From NCBI RefSeq assembly GCF_000484535.1, contig NC_022600.1, positions 4,580,234 through 4,644,233 of the forward strand: 64,000 bases of DNA, written 5' to 3'. Numbering within the stretch: the first letter of the stretch is position 1; the number at the start of each line of letters is the position of its first letter. The notes beneath the pieces are model-generated. The model searched no databases, was not told the DNA's origin, and saw nothing but the letters and a program-made list of their open reading frames with translations. Source of the DNA: Gloeobacter kilaueensis JS1 (GTDB lineage: Bacteria > Cyanobacteriota > Cyanobacteriia > Gloeobacterales > Gloeobacteraceae). Made by a program: the position numbers and the translations under genes. Of this stretch, positions 1-7,540 are shown piece by piece.

Positions 1-485
1 TTCACCCCGTCCACCGACTCGGTGTTCCAGACGCCGTGGAGGCGCTGGTGCTCGCGGATATCTGTCGCACAGGTGCGAATTTGAGCGGGGCTTCCAAAAA
101 GTCCGACGAGCTGCACGGCGTTGAGGTGCCCCTCGTAGATCCGACCGACTGCCAGGTTGCCGTAGCCGATCTGTCTGAGCAGTTCCAGCAGAGGCCAACT
201 GCGGCCCACCTCGATGCCGAATCCCAAGCCGCCTCGATCGCAGGGGAGCGCAACCGATAGCAGACCTGCCTCTTTGATCCGGCGGAACTCCTCGACAGGA
301 AAGCAGCCTTCCTCGTCGATGGCGGCAGCGTTGGCTGCACAAAAGCCGGCGATCCCCTCGGCACTCCGCAGAACTTCTGCTACGGCCAGTCTGTCGCGGT
401 CCCGGTCCGCGATGTCAGCAAGAAATTGCGAAATAATATCTATGCGCTTATCCCAGCCAGACAGTTGTGGTTTCGTACAGATCAT
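1..485 (-). CDS. Acyl-CoA dehydrogenase-like flavoprotein, N-terminal part (cut by window edge)
   Basis: An open frame on the minus strand starts at ATG 485 and runs off the left edge, so only about 161 residues are seen. The frame has a stop (TGA) shortly upstream of this ATG, which makes 485 the first possible ATG. Residues 45-115 read like the N-terminal alpha domain of acyl-CoA dehydrogenases (IDEEGCFPVEEFRRIKEAGL, then a hydrophobic PCDRGGLG segment and IYEGHLNAVQLVGLFGSP). Such enzymes oxidise or hydroxylate substrates with flavin. DszC-like flavin monooxygenases share this fold, so the reaction is not set. No strong ribosome binding site is visible. The C-terminal FAD-binding and catalytic parts lie outside the window. 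Confidence 0.72.
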   Translation of the reverse strand, partial: MICTKPQLSGWDKRIDIISQFLADIADRDRDRLAVAEVLRSAEGIAGFCAANAAAIDEEGCFPVEEFRRIKEAGLLSVALPCDRGGLGFGIEVGRSWPLLELLRQIGYGNLAVGRIYEGHLNAVQLVGLFGSPAQIRTCATDIREHQRLHGVWNTESVDGV

Positions 486-614
486 CCGAGTAGAGGTGCT
501 TCGCCGTCCTCAGCCTCCAGGAGGAGTTCCCCTTGCGAAACACAGCGCCAGTGATCGTCTAAAAGGGCACGGACGTGCTAGCAAAGAGCAAGCAGGCAAT
601 CCCCGAGCTTGAAG

Positions 615-1103
615 ATGACGACCGACTGGCTGGTGAGCGCTGCAATTCTGGCCGCCCTGGGTTCCGGGCTGATTGGGGGAGTGTTCTTTGCTTTTTCGAC
701 GTTCGTGATGGCGGCCCTTGCCCAGCTTCCGCCCCCCCAGGGAATCGCAGCGATGCAGTTCGTCAACATCAAAGTGATCAACCCGCTGTTTCTGGGCGTG
801 TTTCTGGGAACAGCTCTGCTTTCGCTCGTCCTGCTCATCGCTGCTTTGACACACTGGCAGCAGGCCACCGCTTTGTATCTTTTGCTCGGCGCTCTACTTT
901 ATCTGGTTGGCACCCTGTTTGTGACCATTGCCTTCAACATTCCGCGAAACAACGCCCTCGCCGCCGTCGCTCCCGAAAGTGAGGAAGGTGCGCGCCTGTG
1001 GAAGCGCTATCTTCGGGAGTGGACCCTCTGGAATCATGTGCGCGGGGCAGCAGCTCTACTTGCGGCAGCAGCTTTTATACTTGCGGTACGCGGCTCTTTC
1101 TAA
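615..1103 (+). CDS. DUF1772 (anthrone oxygenase-like) membrane protein
   Basis: A 162-residue integral membrane protein with about four hydrophobic segments (roughly residues 7-30, 53-78, 82-105 and 138-158). The pattern FSTFVMAALA near the first segment, followed by INPLFLG and IAFNIPRNNAL, matches the DUF1772 family, which includes fungal anthrone oxygenases and many bacterial members of unknown role. I chose ATG 615. A TTG at 609 in the same frame would add two residues. It is divergent from the dehydrogenase-like gene to its left and convergent with the Uma2 gene to its right. Function is not known. Confidence 0.75.
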   Translation: MTTDWLVSAAILAALGSGLIGGVFFAFSTFVMAALAQLPPPQGIAAMQFVNIKVINPLFLGVFLGTALLSLVLLIAALTHWQQATALYLLLGALLYLVGTLFVTIAFNIPRNNALAAVAPESEEGARLWKRYLREWTLWNHVRGAAALLAAAAFILAVRGSF

Positions 1104-1225
1104 AAGACCTGTAGGACGCTGGGACGAGGCCAGTACCGTTGAAAAAATTTTTGATTGATAGTTAGATTGAAACTTAAGATTGAAATCTGTAAAAGAGCGT
1201 CTCGAATGCATTCAACGAAGCAATA

Positions 1226-1879
1226 TTACAACGAGCTTTTAGGAGCCGTTTCCTCGTCCCCTAGATGAAGTCGAAATTCCTTTGCGGCTGAAAGTGGGTT
1301 TGGGTTGCGAACGCAAGCTGACAGCAGACGCATATCCAGGCCAGGCAGAAGTTCACTGCCCTCGATCGCTTCGTAGCCGGAAGTTTGAATCCATCGAACC
1401 GGCGACTCCTCGCGCAGATGATAAATTGAAAACTGGCTATTTTGCCAGGACCAGACTTCCTGGACCCCTAACCGTCGATAGAGTTCCAGATGATTGATGC
1501 TACCGCTAGTTACGACTACTTCGATTGCTAGATCTGGACAATCTTTATCCGAGCCGATGCAGTAGCTTTCATCCGGTTCTATGCCTGCTTGTTGTTCTTC
1601 GTTGCGAAGCGTAGTGGAGCCTGCAGGAAAATATTCGGTGTTCGTTTCGAGAAAGTAGACTTCCAGCAACGTACCGATCCGGGTCTTTGCGCTCTCGTGC
1701 CGACGACTGGGGGACACAATCTCCAACACTCCATCTAAGTAAGCGACCCGATAGTGAGCTGTTTCTCCTAGATCGCAAAGCAACACTTCGTATTGTGCCC
1801 AACGAACGTTGCTGATCGTCCGCCGTTCTTCAGGATCGTCGATTTGTAGGCGCTGGATTAAATCACCGGAGAGTACCAT
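1226..1879 (-). CDS. Uma2 family (DUF820) putative restriction-like endonuclease
   Basis: The 217-residue protein has the Uma2/DUF820 layout of the PD-(D/E)XK superfamily: YLDGVLEIVSPSRRHE near residues 48-63, a central ESYCIGSDKDCPDLAIEVV stretch that supplies acidic active-site residues, and RLGVQEVWSW after it. Uma2 proteins are very abundant in cyanobacteria and lack a firmly established role. This copy is closely similar along its whole length to the Uma2 protein at 48929-49555, including the C-terminal NPNPLSAAKEFR-type tail. The gene is clearly more AT-rich than its surroundings, in keeping with lateral or copy-based spread (inference). Confidence 0.88.
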   Translation of the reverse strand: MVLSGDLIQRLQIDDPEERRTISNVRWAQYEVLLCDLGETAHYRVAYLDGVLEIVSPSRRHESAKTRIGTLLEVYFLETNTEYFPAGSTTLRNEEQQAGIEPDESYCIGSDKDCPDLAIEVVVTSGSINHLELYRRLGVQEVWSWQNSQFSIYHLREESPVRWIQTSGYEAIEGSELLPGLDMRLLSACVRNPNPLSAAKEFRLHLGDEETAPKSSL

Positions 1880-2092
1880 CTGAGCGCAATTTCTGGGTTT
1901 GAGCCTATTGTAGGGCGATCAAAATGCGACTTTACCCATAAAACTGCCGAAACGGCAGCTTTATGCTTCCAAATTTGGATGACATTTCCCGCTGCACTGA
2001 CCGAATAGCCGGAGCAATCATACGCGTTACAGCGCCAATACCGAAGCCCTCGCGGCGGCTGCCCGGTGAACTCCCCCTCATTTCACTGGCAT
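1880..2092. other. Intergenic region with one short repeat copy
   Basis: No gene is supported here. It holds the left member of an inverted repeat pair (1926-1970, listed separately). The rest shows no recognisable element. It would contain the upstream region of the minus-strand Uma2 gene and the downstream region of the GloVer gene. Confidence 0.5.
1926..1970 (+). repeat. Short repeat, left copy of an inverted pair flanking the GloVer gene
   Basis: GCGACTTTACCCATAAA at 1926-1942 reappears, exactly inverted, at 4890-4906. It runs into a hairpin at 1937-1965 whose arms are CATAAAACTGCCG and CGGCAGCTTTATG (one mismatch, AAA loop). The following AACGGCAGCTTTATGCTTCC (1951-1970) has an 18/20 direct match at 4858-4877. 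The two copies look like one ~48 bp sequence in inverted orientation, the left one having lost ~21 bp between two ATAAA boxes. It could be the ends of a mobile element or a dispersed small repeat. I see no target-site duplication. Confidence 0.6.
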
Positions 2093-4363
2093 CTACGGAA
2101 CACTCAGCTTGAAGATTGTCCCGCTTCCCTTCCTTCCGTATGCGGAAGTGGTGCCGTAGAAGCTGCCGTCGCTGCCCTGCACTAGACCGCCTGTGGGTTG
2201 CGCACCGTTGGCCGAGTTGAAGTTGACCAGGGTGGTGAGTTTACCCTCCGGCGTCACTTGGAACACCGTGCCACTGTCTGCGGTCCCACCGTAGCTGGTC
2301 GTGCCATAAAAGTTGCCATCGCTGCCCTGCACCAAGCCAGCATAAGCACGGTAGCCGTTAGAGCCGTTGAAATTGACCAGGACGGTGAGTTGGCCATCGG
2401 GTGTCACTCGGTACAGCGTGCCCCCATCTGAACTCCCACCCTGACTGGTCGTGCCATAGAAGTTGCCGTCGCTGCCCTGCACCAAGCCAGCATAAGGATA
2501 CGCTCCCTTGGAGCTTTTGAAGCTCAGCAAGGTCGTCAGTTGGCCGTTGGGTGTGACACGAAAGACCGTGCCTGTGCCTGAAGCACCACCACCGTAGAAG
2601 GTCGTGCCGTAGAAGTTGCCGTCACTGGCCTGGATCAAAGTTCCCTTCGGCTGACCACCATTGTCGAAGTTGAAATTGACCAGGGTGGTGAGTTGGCCAT
2701 CGGACGTAACTCGGAACATCGTGCCCCCATCTGCACTCCCACCTTCCGAGGCTGTGCCATAGAAGTTGCCATCGCTACCCTGCACCAAGCCAGCATAAGG
2801 ATACGCTCCGTTAGAGCCGTCGAAGTTGACCAGGGTGGTGAATTTGCCGTTGCGCGTCAGCCGGAAGACTGTGCCTTTGCTTGCTGTCCCACCGTAGTAG
2901 GTCGTACCGTAGAAGCTGCCGTCACTGCCCTGCACCACACCAGAATCGGGGTGCGCTCCGTTAGAGCCTTTGAAGTCGAACAGAGTGGAGAGCTTGCCCT
3001 CGGGTGTGATCCGAAATACTGTGCCCTTGTCTGCAGTCCCACCATAGTAGGTCGTGCCGTAGAAGTTGCCGTCTCTCGACTGAACTAGAGTTGCAAAGGG
3101 GGTCTGCCCACTTCTTTTGTTGAACTGGCTCAGAGTGGTGAGTTGGCCATCAGGTGTCAGCCGGAACATAGTGCCCGTGTCTGCGGCTCCACCGCCGACG
3201 GTCGTACCGTAGAGGTTACCGTCCTTGGCCTGGATCAAATCACACTGGGGGTCAACACCATTGCTGCCGTTGAAACTAAGCAGGGAGGTGAGTTGGCCAT
3301 CGGGCGTCACTCGGAAGGCCGTGCCCTTATCATCTATTCCACCAAAGCGAGTTACACCATAGAAGTTGCCGTCGCTGCCCTGCACGAGACCGGCCCTGGG
3401 TTCCCCACCATTGCTGCGGTTGAAGTTAACTAAGGTGGTGAACTCGCCATCGGGTGTTAGCCGGAAGATCGTGCCATCGTCAGTGGTCCCGCCATTGGTG
3501 GTGGTGCCATAGAAGTTGCCATCGCTGCCTTGCACTAGAGCAGCGTTGGCATCCCTACCATTGCTACGGTTGAAGTTGACTAGAGTGGTAAGTCCGCCCT
3601 CGGGTGTGATCCGGAATACTGTACCATCGTCATCGGTCCCACCGTAATTTGTAGGGCCATAGAAGTTACCGTCGCTGCCCTGCACCAGCTCAGTTCGGGG
3701 CCGCCGACCATTGCTGCCTGTAAAGCTGACCAGGGTGGTAAGTTGGCCATCGGGCGTCAGCCGGAACACAGTGCCCTCATCTGCGCTCCCACCTCTCAAG
3801 GTCGTGCCGTAGAAGTTACCGTCGCTGCCCTGCACTACTCCAGCGTTGGGGTCCGCTCCGTTAGAGCCTTTGAAGTTGACCAGGGTGGTGAGTTGGCCAC
3901 CAGGCGTCAGCCGGAACACAGTGCCCTTATCTGCGCTCCCACCGGAGCTGGTCGTGCCGTAGAAATTGCCGTCGCCAGCCTGTATCAGTTCGGAACTGGA
4001 GTACGCACCGTTGTTACCGTTGAAGTTGACCAAGGTGGTGAGTTGGCCATCGGGCGTCAGCCGGTATACCGTGCCGTAGTTTCTAGACCCACCGTAGCTG
4101 GACCCGCCATAGAAGTTGCCGTCGCTGCCCTGCAGTAGCCCGCAAGGAGTAATGGGCGGTCGGAGGAAATCGAACAGGGTGCTCAGTCGCTGCGCCTGTG
4201 CTGGGCTCGATAGCGACCAACACACCAGTACCAGCAGCACCGACCACCACTTCAAGCTACCAAAGCACCGATTCTGCCGTGAGAAGGGCCGGTCTCGATA
4301 GCCGCGTTCGTCCGCAGAACCGACAGGGAAAGTGCAATCACGAAAAAGGTAAGAGTACATCAT
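2093..4363 (-). CDS. Exported protein of 14 tandem GloVer (TIGR03803) repeats
   Basis: A 756-residue protein made of 14 tandem ~50-residue units from about residue 58 to the end. Each unit has the skeleton LTTLVNF.GSNG...GLVQGSDGNFYGTT..GG..D.GTVFR.TPDGQ. This is the GloVer repeat described from Gloeobacter and Verrucomicrobia. Units of this length with a hydrophobic strand pattern suggest a beta-propeller-like surface or extracellular protein. A hydrophobic signal (WWSVLLVLVCWSL, then SSPAQAQ) ends near residue 57. The ATG at 4363 gives a long charged leader before the signal and has no clear ribosome site. A TTG at 4255, just before KWWSVLL, would give a classical signal peptide. The gene stands alone. 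Its ligand or role is unknown. Confidence 0.85.
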   Translation of the reverse strand: MMYSYLFRDCTFPVGSADERGYRDRPFSRQNRCFGSLKWWSVLLVLVCWSLSSPAQAQRLSTLFDFLRPPITPCGLLQGSDGNFYGGSSYGGSRNYGTVYRLTPDGQLTTLVNFNGNNGAYSSSELIQAGDGNFYGTTSSGGSADKGTVFRLTPGGQLTTLVNFKGSNGADPNAGVVQGSDGNFYGTTLRGGSADEGTVFRLTPDGQLTTLVSFTGSNGRRPRTELVQGSDGNFYGPTNYGGTDDDGTVFRITPEGGLTTLVNFNRSNGRDANAALVQGSDGNFYGTTTNGGTTDDGTIFRLTPDGEFTTLVNFNRSNGGEPRAGLVQGSDGNFYGVTRFGGIDDKGTAFRVTPDGQLTSLLSFNGSNGVDPQCDLIQAKDGNLYGTTVGGGAADTGTMFRLTPDGQLTTLSQFNKRSGQTPFATLVQSRDGNFYGTTYYGGTADKGTVFRITPEGKLSTLFDFKGSNGAHPDSGVVQGSDGSFYGTTYYGGTASKGTVFRLTRNGKFTTLVNFDGSNGAYPYAGLVQGSDGNFYGTASEGGSADGGTMFRVTSDGQLTTLVNFNFDNGGQPKGTLIQASDGNFYGTTFYGGGASGTGTVFRVTPNGQLTTLLSFKSSKGAYPYAGLVQGSDGNFYGTTSQGGSSDGGTLYRVTPDGQLTVLVNFNGSNGYRAYAGLVQGSDGNFYGTTSYGGTADSGTVFQVTPEGKLTTLVNFNSANGAQPTGGLVQGSDGSFYGTTSAYGRKGSGTIFKLSVP
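2096..4198 (-). repeat. Fourteen in-frame ~150 bp tandem repeats (GloVer units)
   Basis: The coding DNA is a chain of about 14 units of ~150 bp, each carrying a near-identical block for QGSDGNFYGTT. Sequence divergence between units is concentrated in the segment after GSNG and in the GG linker. Such arrays can gain or lose units by recombination. No unit is broken. Confidence 0.85.
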
Positions 4364-4676
4364 TATTTATCGTGGCAAGGTGACAGGAGTTAGTATAAAC
4401 GAGTAATGCCAGCGCAAGCTTGTCCAGGAAAAGAGTGCTCAGTCCTGCGAGAGTGCGGGTATCCAGGGCGAGCAACTGCTGAATGCTCCTGTCCTGAGCG
4501 TCTGTTGTTAGCCCCAGCAGCTGCTGTGCCAGTTCCAGCAGTGCTCGGCCATCGCTGCTACTGCCGCTGCAACTGGTTGCCGTGCTGTTGGACCTCTGCC
4601 AGTTGCTCCTCCAACTCCTTGACCCGTGCGGGCAATCGGGTCGCCGCCTGCCGCACGTCTCCTAGTTGTTGGTGCA
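4338..4676 (-). pseudogene. Decayed coding stretch, possible DUF4351-like tail
   Basis: A minus-strand frame from ATG 4676 encodes MHQQLGDVRQAATRLPAR followed by a coiled-coil-like KELEEQLAEVQQ segment and stops at 4558. The neighbouring frame continues with GRALLELAQQLLGL and RSIQQLLALDTRTLAGLSTL to a stop at 4338. The two pieces together resemble the C-terminal end of Rpn/PD-(D/E)XK transposase-like proteins (DUF4351 type), with a frameshift between them. This is a weak call from composition and pattern. It may instead be a chance open stretch. Confidence 0.3.
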
Positions 4677-4912
4677 TGGGGATTGCTTGGCCTGTGGGTG
4701 GTGATGGTCCTCTGAAAAATAGCTAAAGGTGGGCGCTGTCCCAGCTGAGTGTCAGCAGCTTTATGGTGCGAGTTTCAACTTTCTGCAGAGATATGCTTTC
4801 AAAGTGTAGACAGTGGACAAACAGCCAGAAGCTGAAAGGCTGATTCTCTCGTAGGTTAACGGCAGGTTTATGCTTTCAGTCGCGGTGAATTTATGGGTAA
4901 AGTCGCGCTGCT
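4677..4912. other. Non-coding stretch with repeated ATGCTTTCA-type motifs
   Basis: No gene is supported. The stretch holds CAGCTTTATG near 4755, ATATGCTTTCA near 4791, and the right-hand repeat copy at 4858-4906 with TTATGCTTTCA. These repeated motifs sit inside one side of the inverted pair that encloses the GloVer gene and look like subterminal repeats of an element. I see no transposase gene between the two ends. Confidence 0.35.
4858..4906 (-). repeat. Short repeat, right copy of the inverted pair
   Basis: TTTATGGGTAAAGTCGC (4890-4906) is the exact reverse complement of 1926-1942, and 4858-4877 is an 18/20 direct match to 1951-1970. Read inward from 4906 on the minus strand, it begins GCGACTTTACCCATAAA, as the left copy does from 1926. 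The pair spans 2.98 kb including the GloVer gene and the decayed stretch. Confidence 0.6.
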
Positions 4913-5794
4913 TCAAGAAAAGGGATGATCGAACACGCGGGCCAGTTCGCCTTTGCAGCGGTGACAGTTCAGGCTGCCGGGGAGCACCTTGGCGTTGCAG
5001 TGGGGACAGAGGGTGTAGATGTGCTGGGCGAGGGAGCTGCCGCACTGCCGACAGTGGGAGGTGTCGGGCAGATTGGGCGCAAAGCAGTCCGGACACTCGC
5101 CCGCCTCCAGGTGGGGCGTCTGACCGACCAGAAAGGTGAGGCGGCGGTTCGCGAGCCAGACCAGACCCGCCAGTAGCGGAATCACGAACAAGGCGATCCA
5201 GGTGCGCGGAAAGAGGAAAAAGTCGTAGGCAGCGTGGGCGATCCCACCCAGAAATACAGTCACGATCAAAAGCCGGTAGCGCCCCGGCCCGCTACCGAAG
5301 CGGGCTCTAGCGAGGCCATAGCCCCAGAGGGCTGCGAAGGTGAGGTGCCCCGGCACAGTCAGGAGCGAGCGCAGGACGATCACGCCGGGGCCGTAATGAA
5401 TCATATAAAGAATGTTCTCAAAGGCAGCGAAGCCAAGAGCGACGCTCATCGCGTAGATCATCGGGTCGATCGGTTCGTCCACCTCCGGCTGCCGGTGGGT
5501 GAGCCAGAGCGTCGCCATCAGCTTGCAGCTTTCTTCATTCAGACCAGCGAACAACGCGGGGACCAGGGCCGACACCCAGGGCAGCACCGGCGCATCGAAG
5601 GTAATGCCAAGCCAGCTAAAGAGTCTGTCGTTGAGAAATCCGGCGACAAGGGCACTGACGAGGCCACCGACGAGGCCAGTGCGCAGCAGCAGACCAAGGG
5701 GCTCAGGTTCGATACGATCGAAGCGGCGCAGCACCCAGAGCCAGGCTCCAGCGCTCAACAGCGAAGCAAAAATAGCGAGGGCAAGTTGTTCCAC
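4913..5794 (-). CDS. PrsW-type intramembrane metalloprotease with C-terminal zinc ribbons
   Basis: The 293-residue protein has about seven hydrophobic segments in its first 220 residues and the PrsW motifs: EExxK at 87-91 (EESCK), FENILY at 125-130, PGH at 148-150 and HAAYD at 187-191. The Glu and His residues are the expected metal ligands. PrsW (site-1 protease of anti-sigma factors) belongs to the CPBP-related glutamic/metalloprotease group. After residue 230 come eight cysteines in four CxxC pairs (234/237, 248/251, 263/266, 277/280), which would form two zinc ribbons on the cytosolic side. Such tails occur in a subset of PrsW-like proteins. The substrate is unknown and no anti-sigma gene is adjacent. 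Confidence 0.85.
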   Translation of the reverse strand: MEQLALAIFASLLSAGAWLWVLRRFDRIEPEPLGLLLRTGLVGGLVSALVAGFLNDRLFSWLGITFDAPVLPWVSALVPALFAGLNEESCKLMATLWLTHRQPEVDEPIDPMIYAMSVALGFAAFENILYMIHYGPGVIVLRSLLTVPGHLTFAALWGYGLARARFGSGPGRYRLLIVTVFLGGIAHAAYDFFLFPRTWIALFVIPLLAGLVWLANRRLTFLVGQTPHLEAGECPDCFAPNLPDTSHCRQCGSSLAQHIYTLCPHCNAKVLPGSLNCHRCKGELARVFDHPFS

Positions 5795-5900
5795 CGGGGA
5801 GCCTGTCTAGAACCGTCCGAGGCTGCCATCTGCATTATCGACCGGGCAGCATTGCTCAGCAATCGCTATTAGCCGGAAGCGTCCAGGGCTATGCAGGCTT

Positions 5901-7427
5901 TTAGTAGCTGCCGGCAAAGCTGGCAAGTTGCTGGTTGGCGACCCACTCCAGGAGCAGGCCGACGGCGCTCTGGTGCTGGCGGGCAGATTCCTCCAGGCCC
6001 AGATCCCGGCAGAATTGCTCGATCTGCTCGTCGGCGACGGCAAGCAGCGCCTCGTCGGGCACCAGGGCCGTGATTGCCGCGTAATCGCCGGAAGCGGGGC
6101 CGATCCCTTCGATGTGCTCATAGACGAAGTTCAACGGCACCTGCTGTCCAAAACCGTGCCAGCGGGTCTGAACGGTGGCGACCACCGGCACCGCCAGCTG
6201 GTGAAAGCGGGCCAGAAACGCACCGTGTACGAGGGGGCTTACGGCCTCCTCGACGAGGCGGTGGCTGATGCCGGGGCCATAATCGCGGCGGGCCAGTTCG
6301 TAGCTGACCTGGCCCGCTGCCTCCCGGCGGCGCAGGCGCAGGTACTGGTGGGGACCGAGGACTTCGAGGTAGTGATCGCTCAGTTGGGCTACCGCTTCGC
6401 TGCGAAAGCCCTGCGCCACAATCTGTGCCTCCAGTTCAGCGCGCTGCCCCGGCTGCAGACGATAGCGCCGCTCCAACTCCAGCGCTCCGGTGGGCCGCTT
6501 GTTGGCCTCAAATAGCTCCCGGTCGTCTATGCTCCCCGGCCAACTTACCCAGGCAGCGAGGGCGCTCTGGGTAGATTCAGCCAGCAGTCGGGCTTTGAGC
6601 CGCCGGAAGCGGCGCAGGGCGTTGCGCCGATCGGCGCGCACGAGGGCAGCGAGCCGGGGAAAGGGCTGCTGCCAGGGGGTAGGTTCCCCCAGGGGTTCAC
6701 TGTGCAGTTGCGCCAGCAGCACGTCGCAGTCGTGGATGATCCCCAGTTCTTCCTGCACGCGCTTCAATTCAGAGTGGATCGAGCGCACCGCCCGACCGTA
6801 GCAACTCAAGAAAAACTCGAAGCTGTAGCGCACCCGTTTGACGGCGATGCGCAGGTCGTGCAGGGTTTCGCTGTCGGGTTCCGACCAGCCAGGATGGAGC
6901 CACAACCCGGCGAGGGCGCTCTTCAAAAAGGCCGGCAGCAGGTGATAGAGGCTCTCCTCCGTCCCCCGCCGGTACTTTGGCTGCGCCAAAAATTCGGCGT
7001 ACCCCGCCTTGAAGCGCTCGTAGTCCGGTCCATCGAGGTAGCGCAGCATCGCCGTGCGCGCCGATTTGCGCTGGTTTTCGAGGTAAGCGAGCAGGCGGTC
7101 GAGGGCGGCCTGCTCGTTTTCAGGCAGGTTGCGATAGCAGCGCTCGCGCAGCCATTCGATCTGCACGTCGAGGTCGCGCACGACTCCCAGCACCGCCGCC
7201 AAAGGTGCCAGGGCCCGGCGGCGGGCCGACTTTGGCAGCTTGAGGGCAGGCTCGAAAATACGCAGTGCAGATCGCAGGCGTCTGAGGCCAACGCGCATCT
7301 GGTGGAGCTGTTCGAGGTCGCTGCCCTCGCGGGTACCGGCCTCGTGCTTGAGGATGCGCCGCACCTCTTCGCTGAGAACCTGTCGTGCCGCCTCGCTCCA
7401 GGGAGCGCTCGCTTGAAGTTTTGGCAT
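5901..7427 (-). CDS. CHAD domain protein with C-terminal CYTH-like domain
   Basis: A 508-residue cytosolic protein. Residues ~10-285 form a CHAD domain, with two helical repeats carrying the conserved His and basic residues (LHQMRVGLRRLRS near 42 and LHDLRIAVKRVRYS near 190). CHAD domains bind polyphosphate. From ~315 the sequence becomes a CYTH/triphosphate tunnel domain starting ELERRYRL, where the ExExK signature reads ExExR. Most CHAD-CYTH fusions have CYTH first, so this order (CHAD then CYTH) is notable. I chose ATG 7427. A TTG at 7496 would add 23 residues of low-complexity sequence lying in the divergent promoter region. It is divergent from the PspA gene. Confidence 0.85.
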   Translation of the reverse strand: MPKLQASAPWSEAARQVLSEEVRRILKHEAGTREGSDLEQLHQMRVGLRRLRSALRIFEPALKLPKSARRRALAPLAAVLGVVRDLDVQIEWLRERCYRNLPENEQAALDRLLAYLENQRKSARTAMLRYLDGPDYERFKAGYAEFLAQPKYRRGTEESLYHLLPAFLKSALAGLWLHPGWSEPDSETLHDLRIAVKRVRYSFEFFLSCYGRAVRSIHSELKRVQEELGIIHDCDVLLAQLHSEPLGEPTPWQQPFPRLAALVRADRRNALRRFRRLKARLLAESTQSALAAWVSWPGSIDDRELFEANKRPTGALELERRYRLQPGQRAELEAQIVAQGFRSEAVAQLSDHYLEVLGPHQYLRLRRREAAGQVSYELARRDYGPGISHRLVEEAVSPLVHGAFLARFHQLAVPVVATVQTRWHGFGQQVPLNFVYEHIEGIGPASGDYAAITALVPDEALLAVADEQIEQFCRDLGLEESARQHQSAVGLLLEWVANQQLASFAGSY

Positions 7428-7500
7428 AGAAGTCGGTTTGAGCCTGGGAGTGTCTAATAAAATAGTTAAGTCAGGCTGGCGAACGGTACTCGCCAATCGC

Positions 7501-7506
7501 TACAAT
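7501..7506 (+). promoter_or_regulatory. Probable -10 box of the pspA gene
   Basis: TACAAT lies 35 bp upstream of the pspA start in the 113 bp divergent gap. No good -35 box sits 16-18 bp before it, so regulation or a weak promoter is likely. The call rests on a six-base match only. Confidence 0.35.
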
Positions 7507-7540
7507 ACGACACATTGACGGACATCCACTGGAGAGCGCT

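Noticed and set aside
4406-4726. Plus-strand frame of 106 residues
   Set aside because: Cys- and Pro-rich composition with no fold pattern; the opposite strand gives better protein-like sequence.
7441-7540. Sigma-54 type promoter (TGGC...GC) before pspA
   Set aside because: Cyanobacteria lack sigma-54, and the match to TGGCAC-N5-TTGC is poor.
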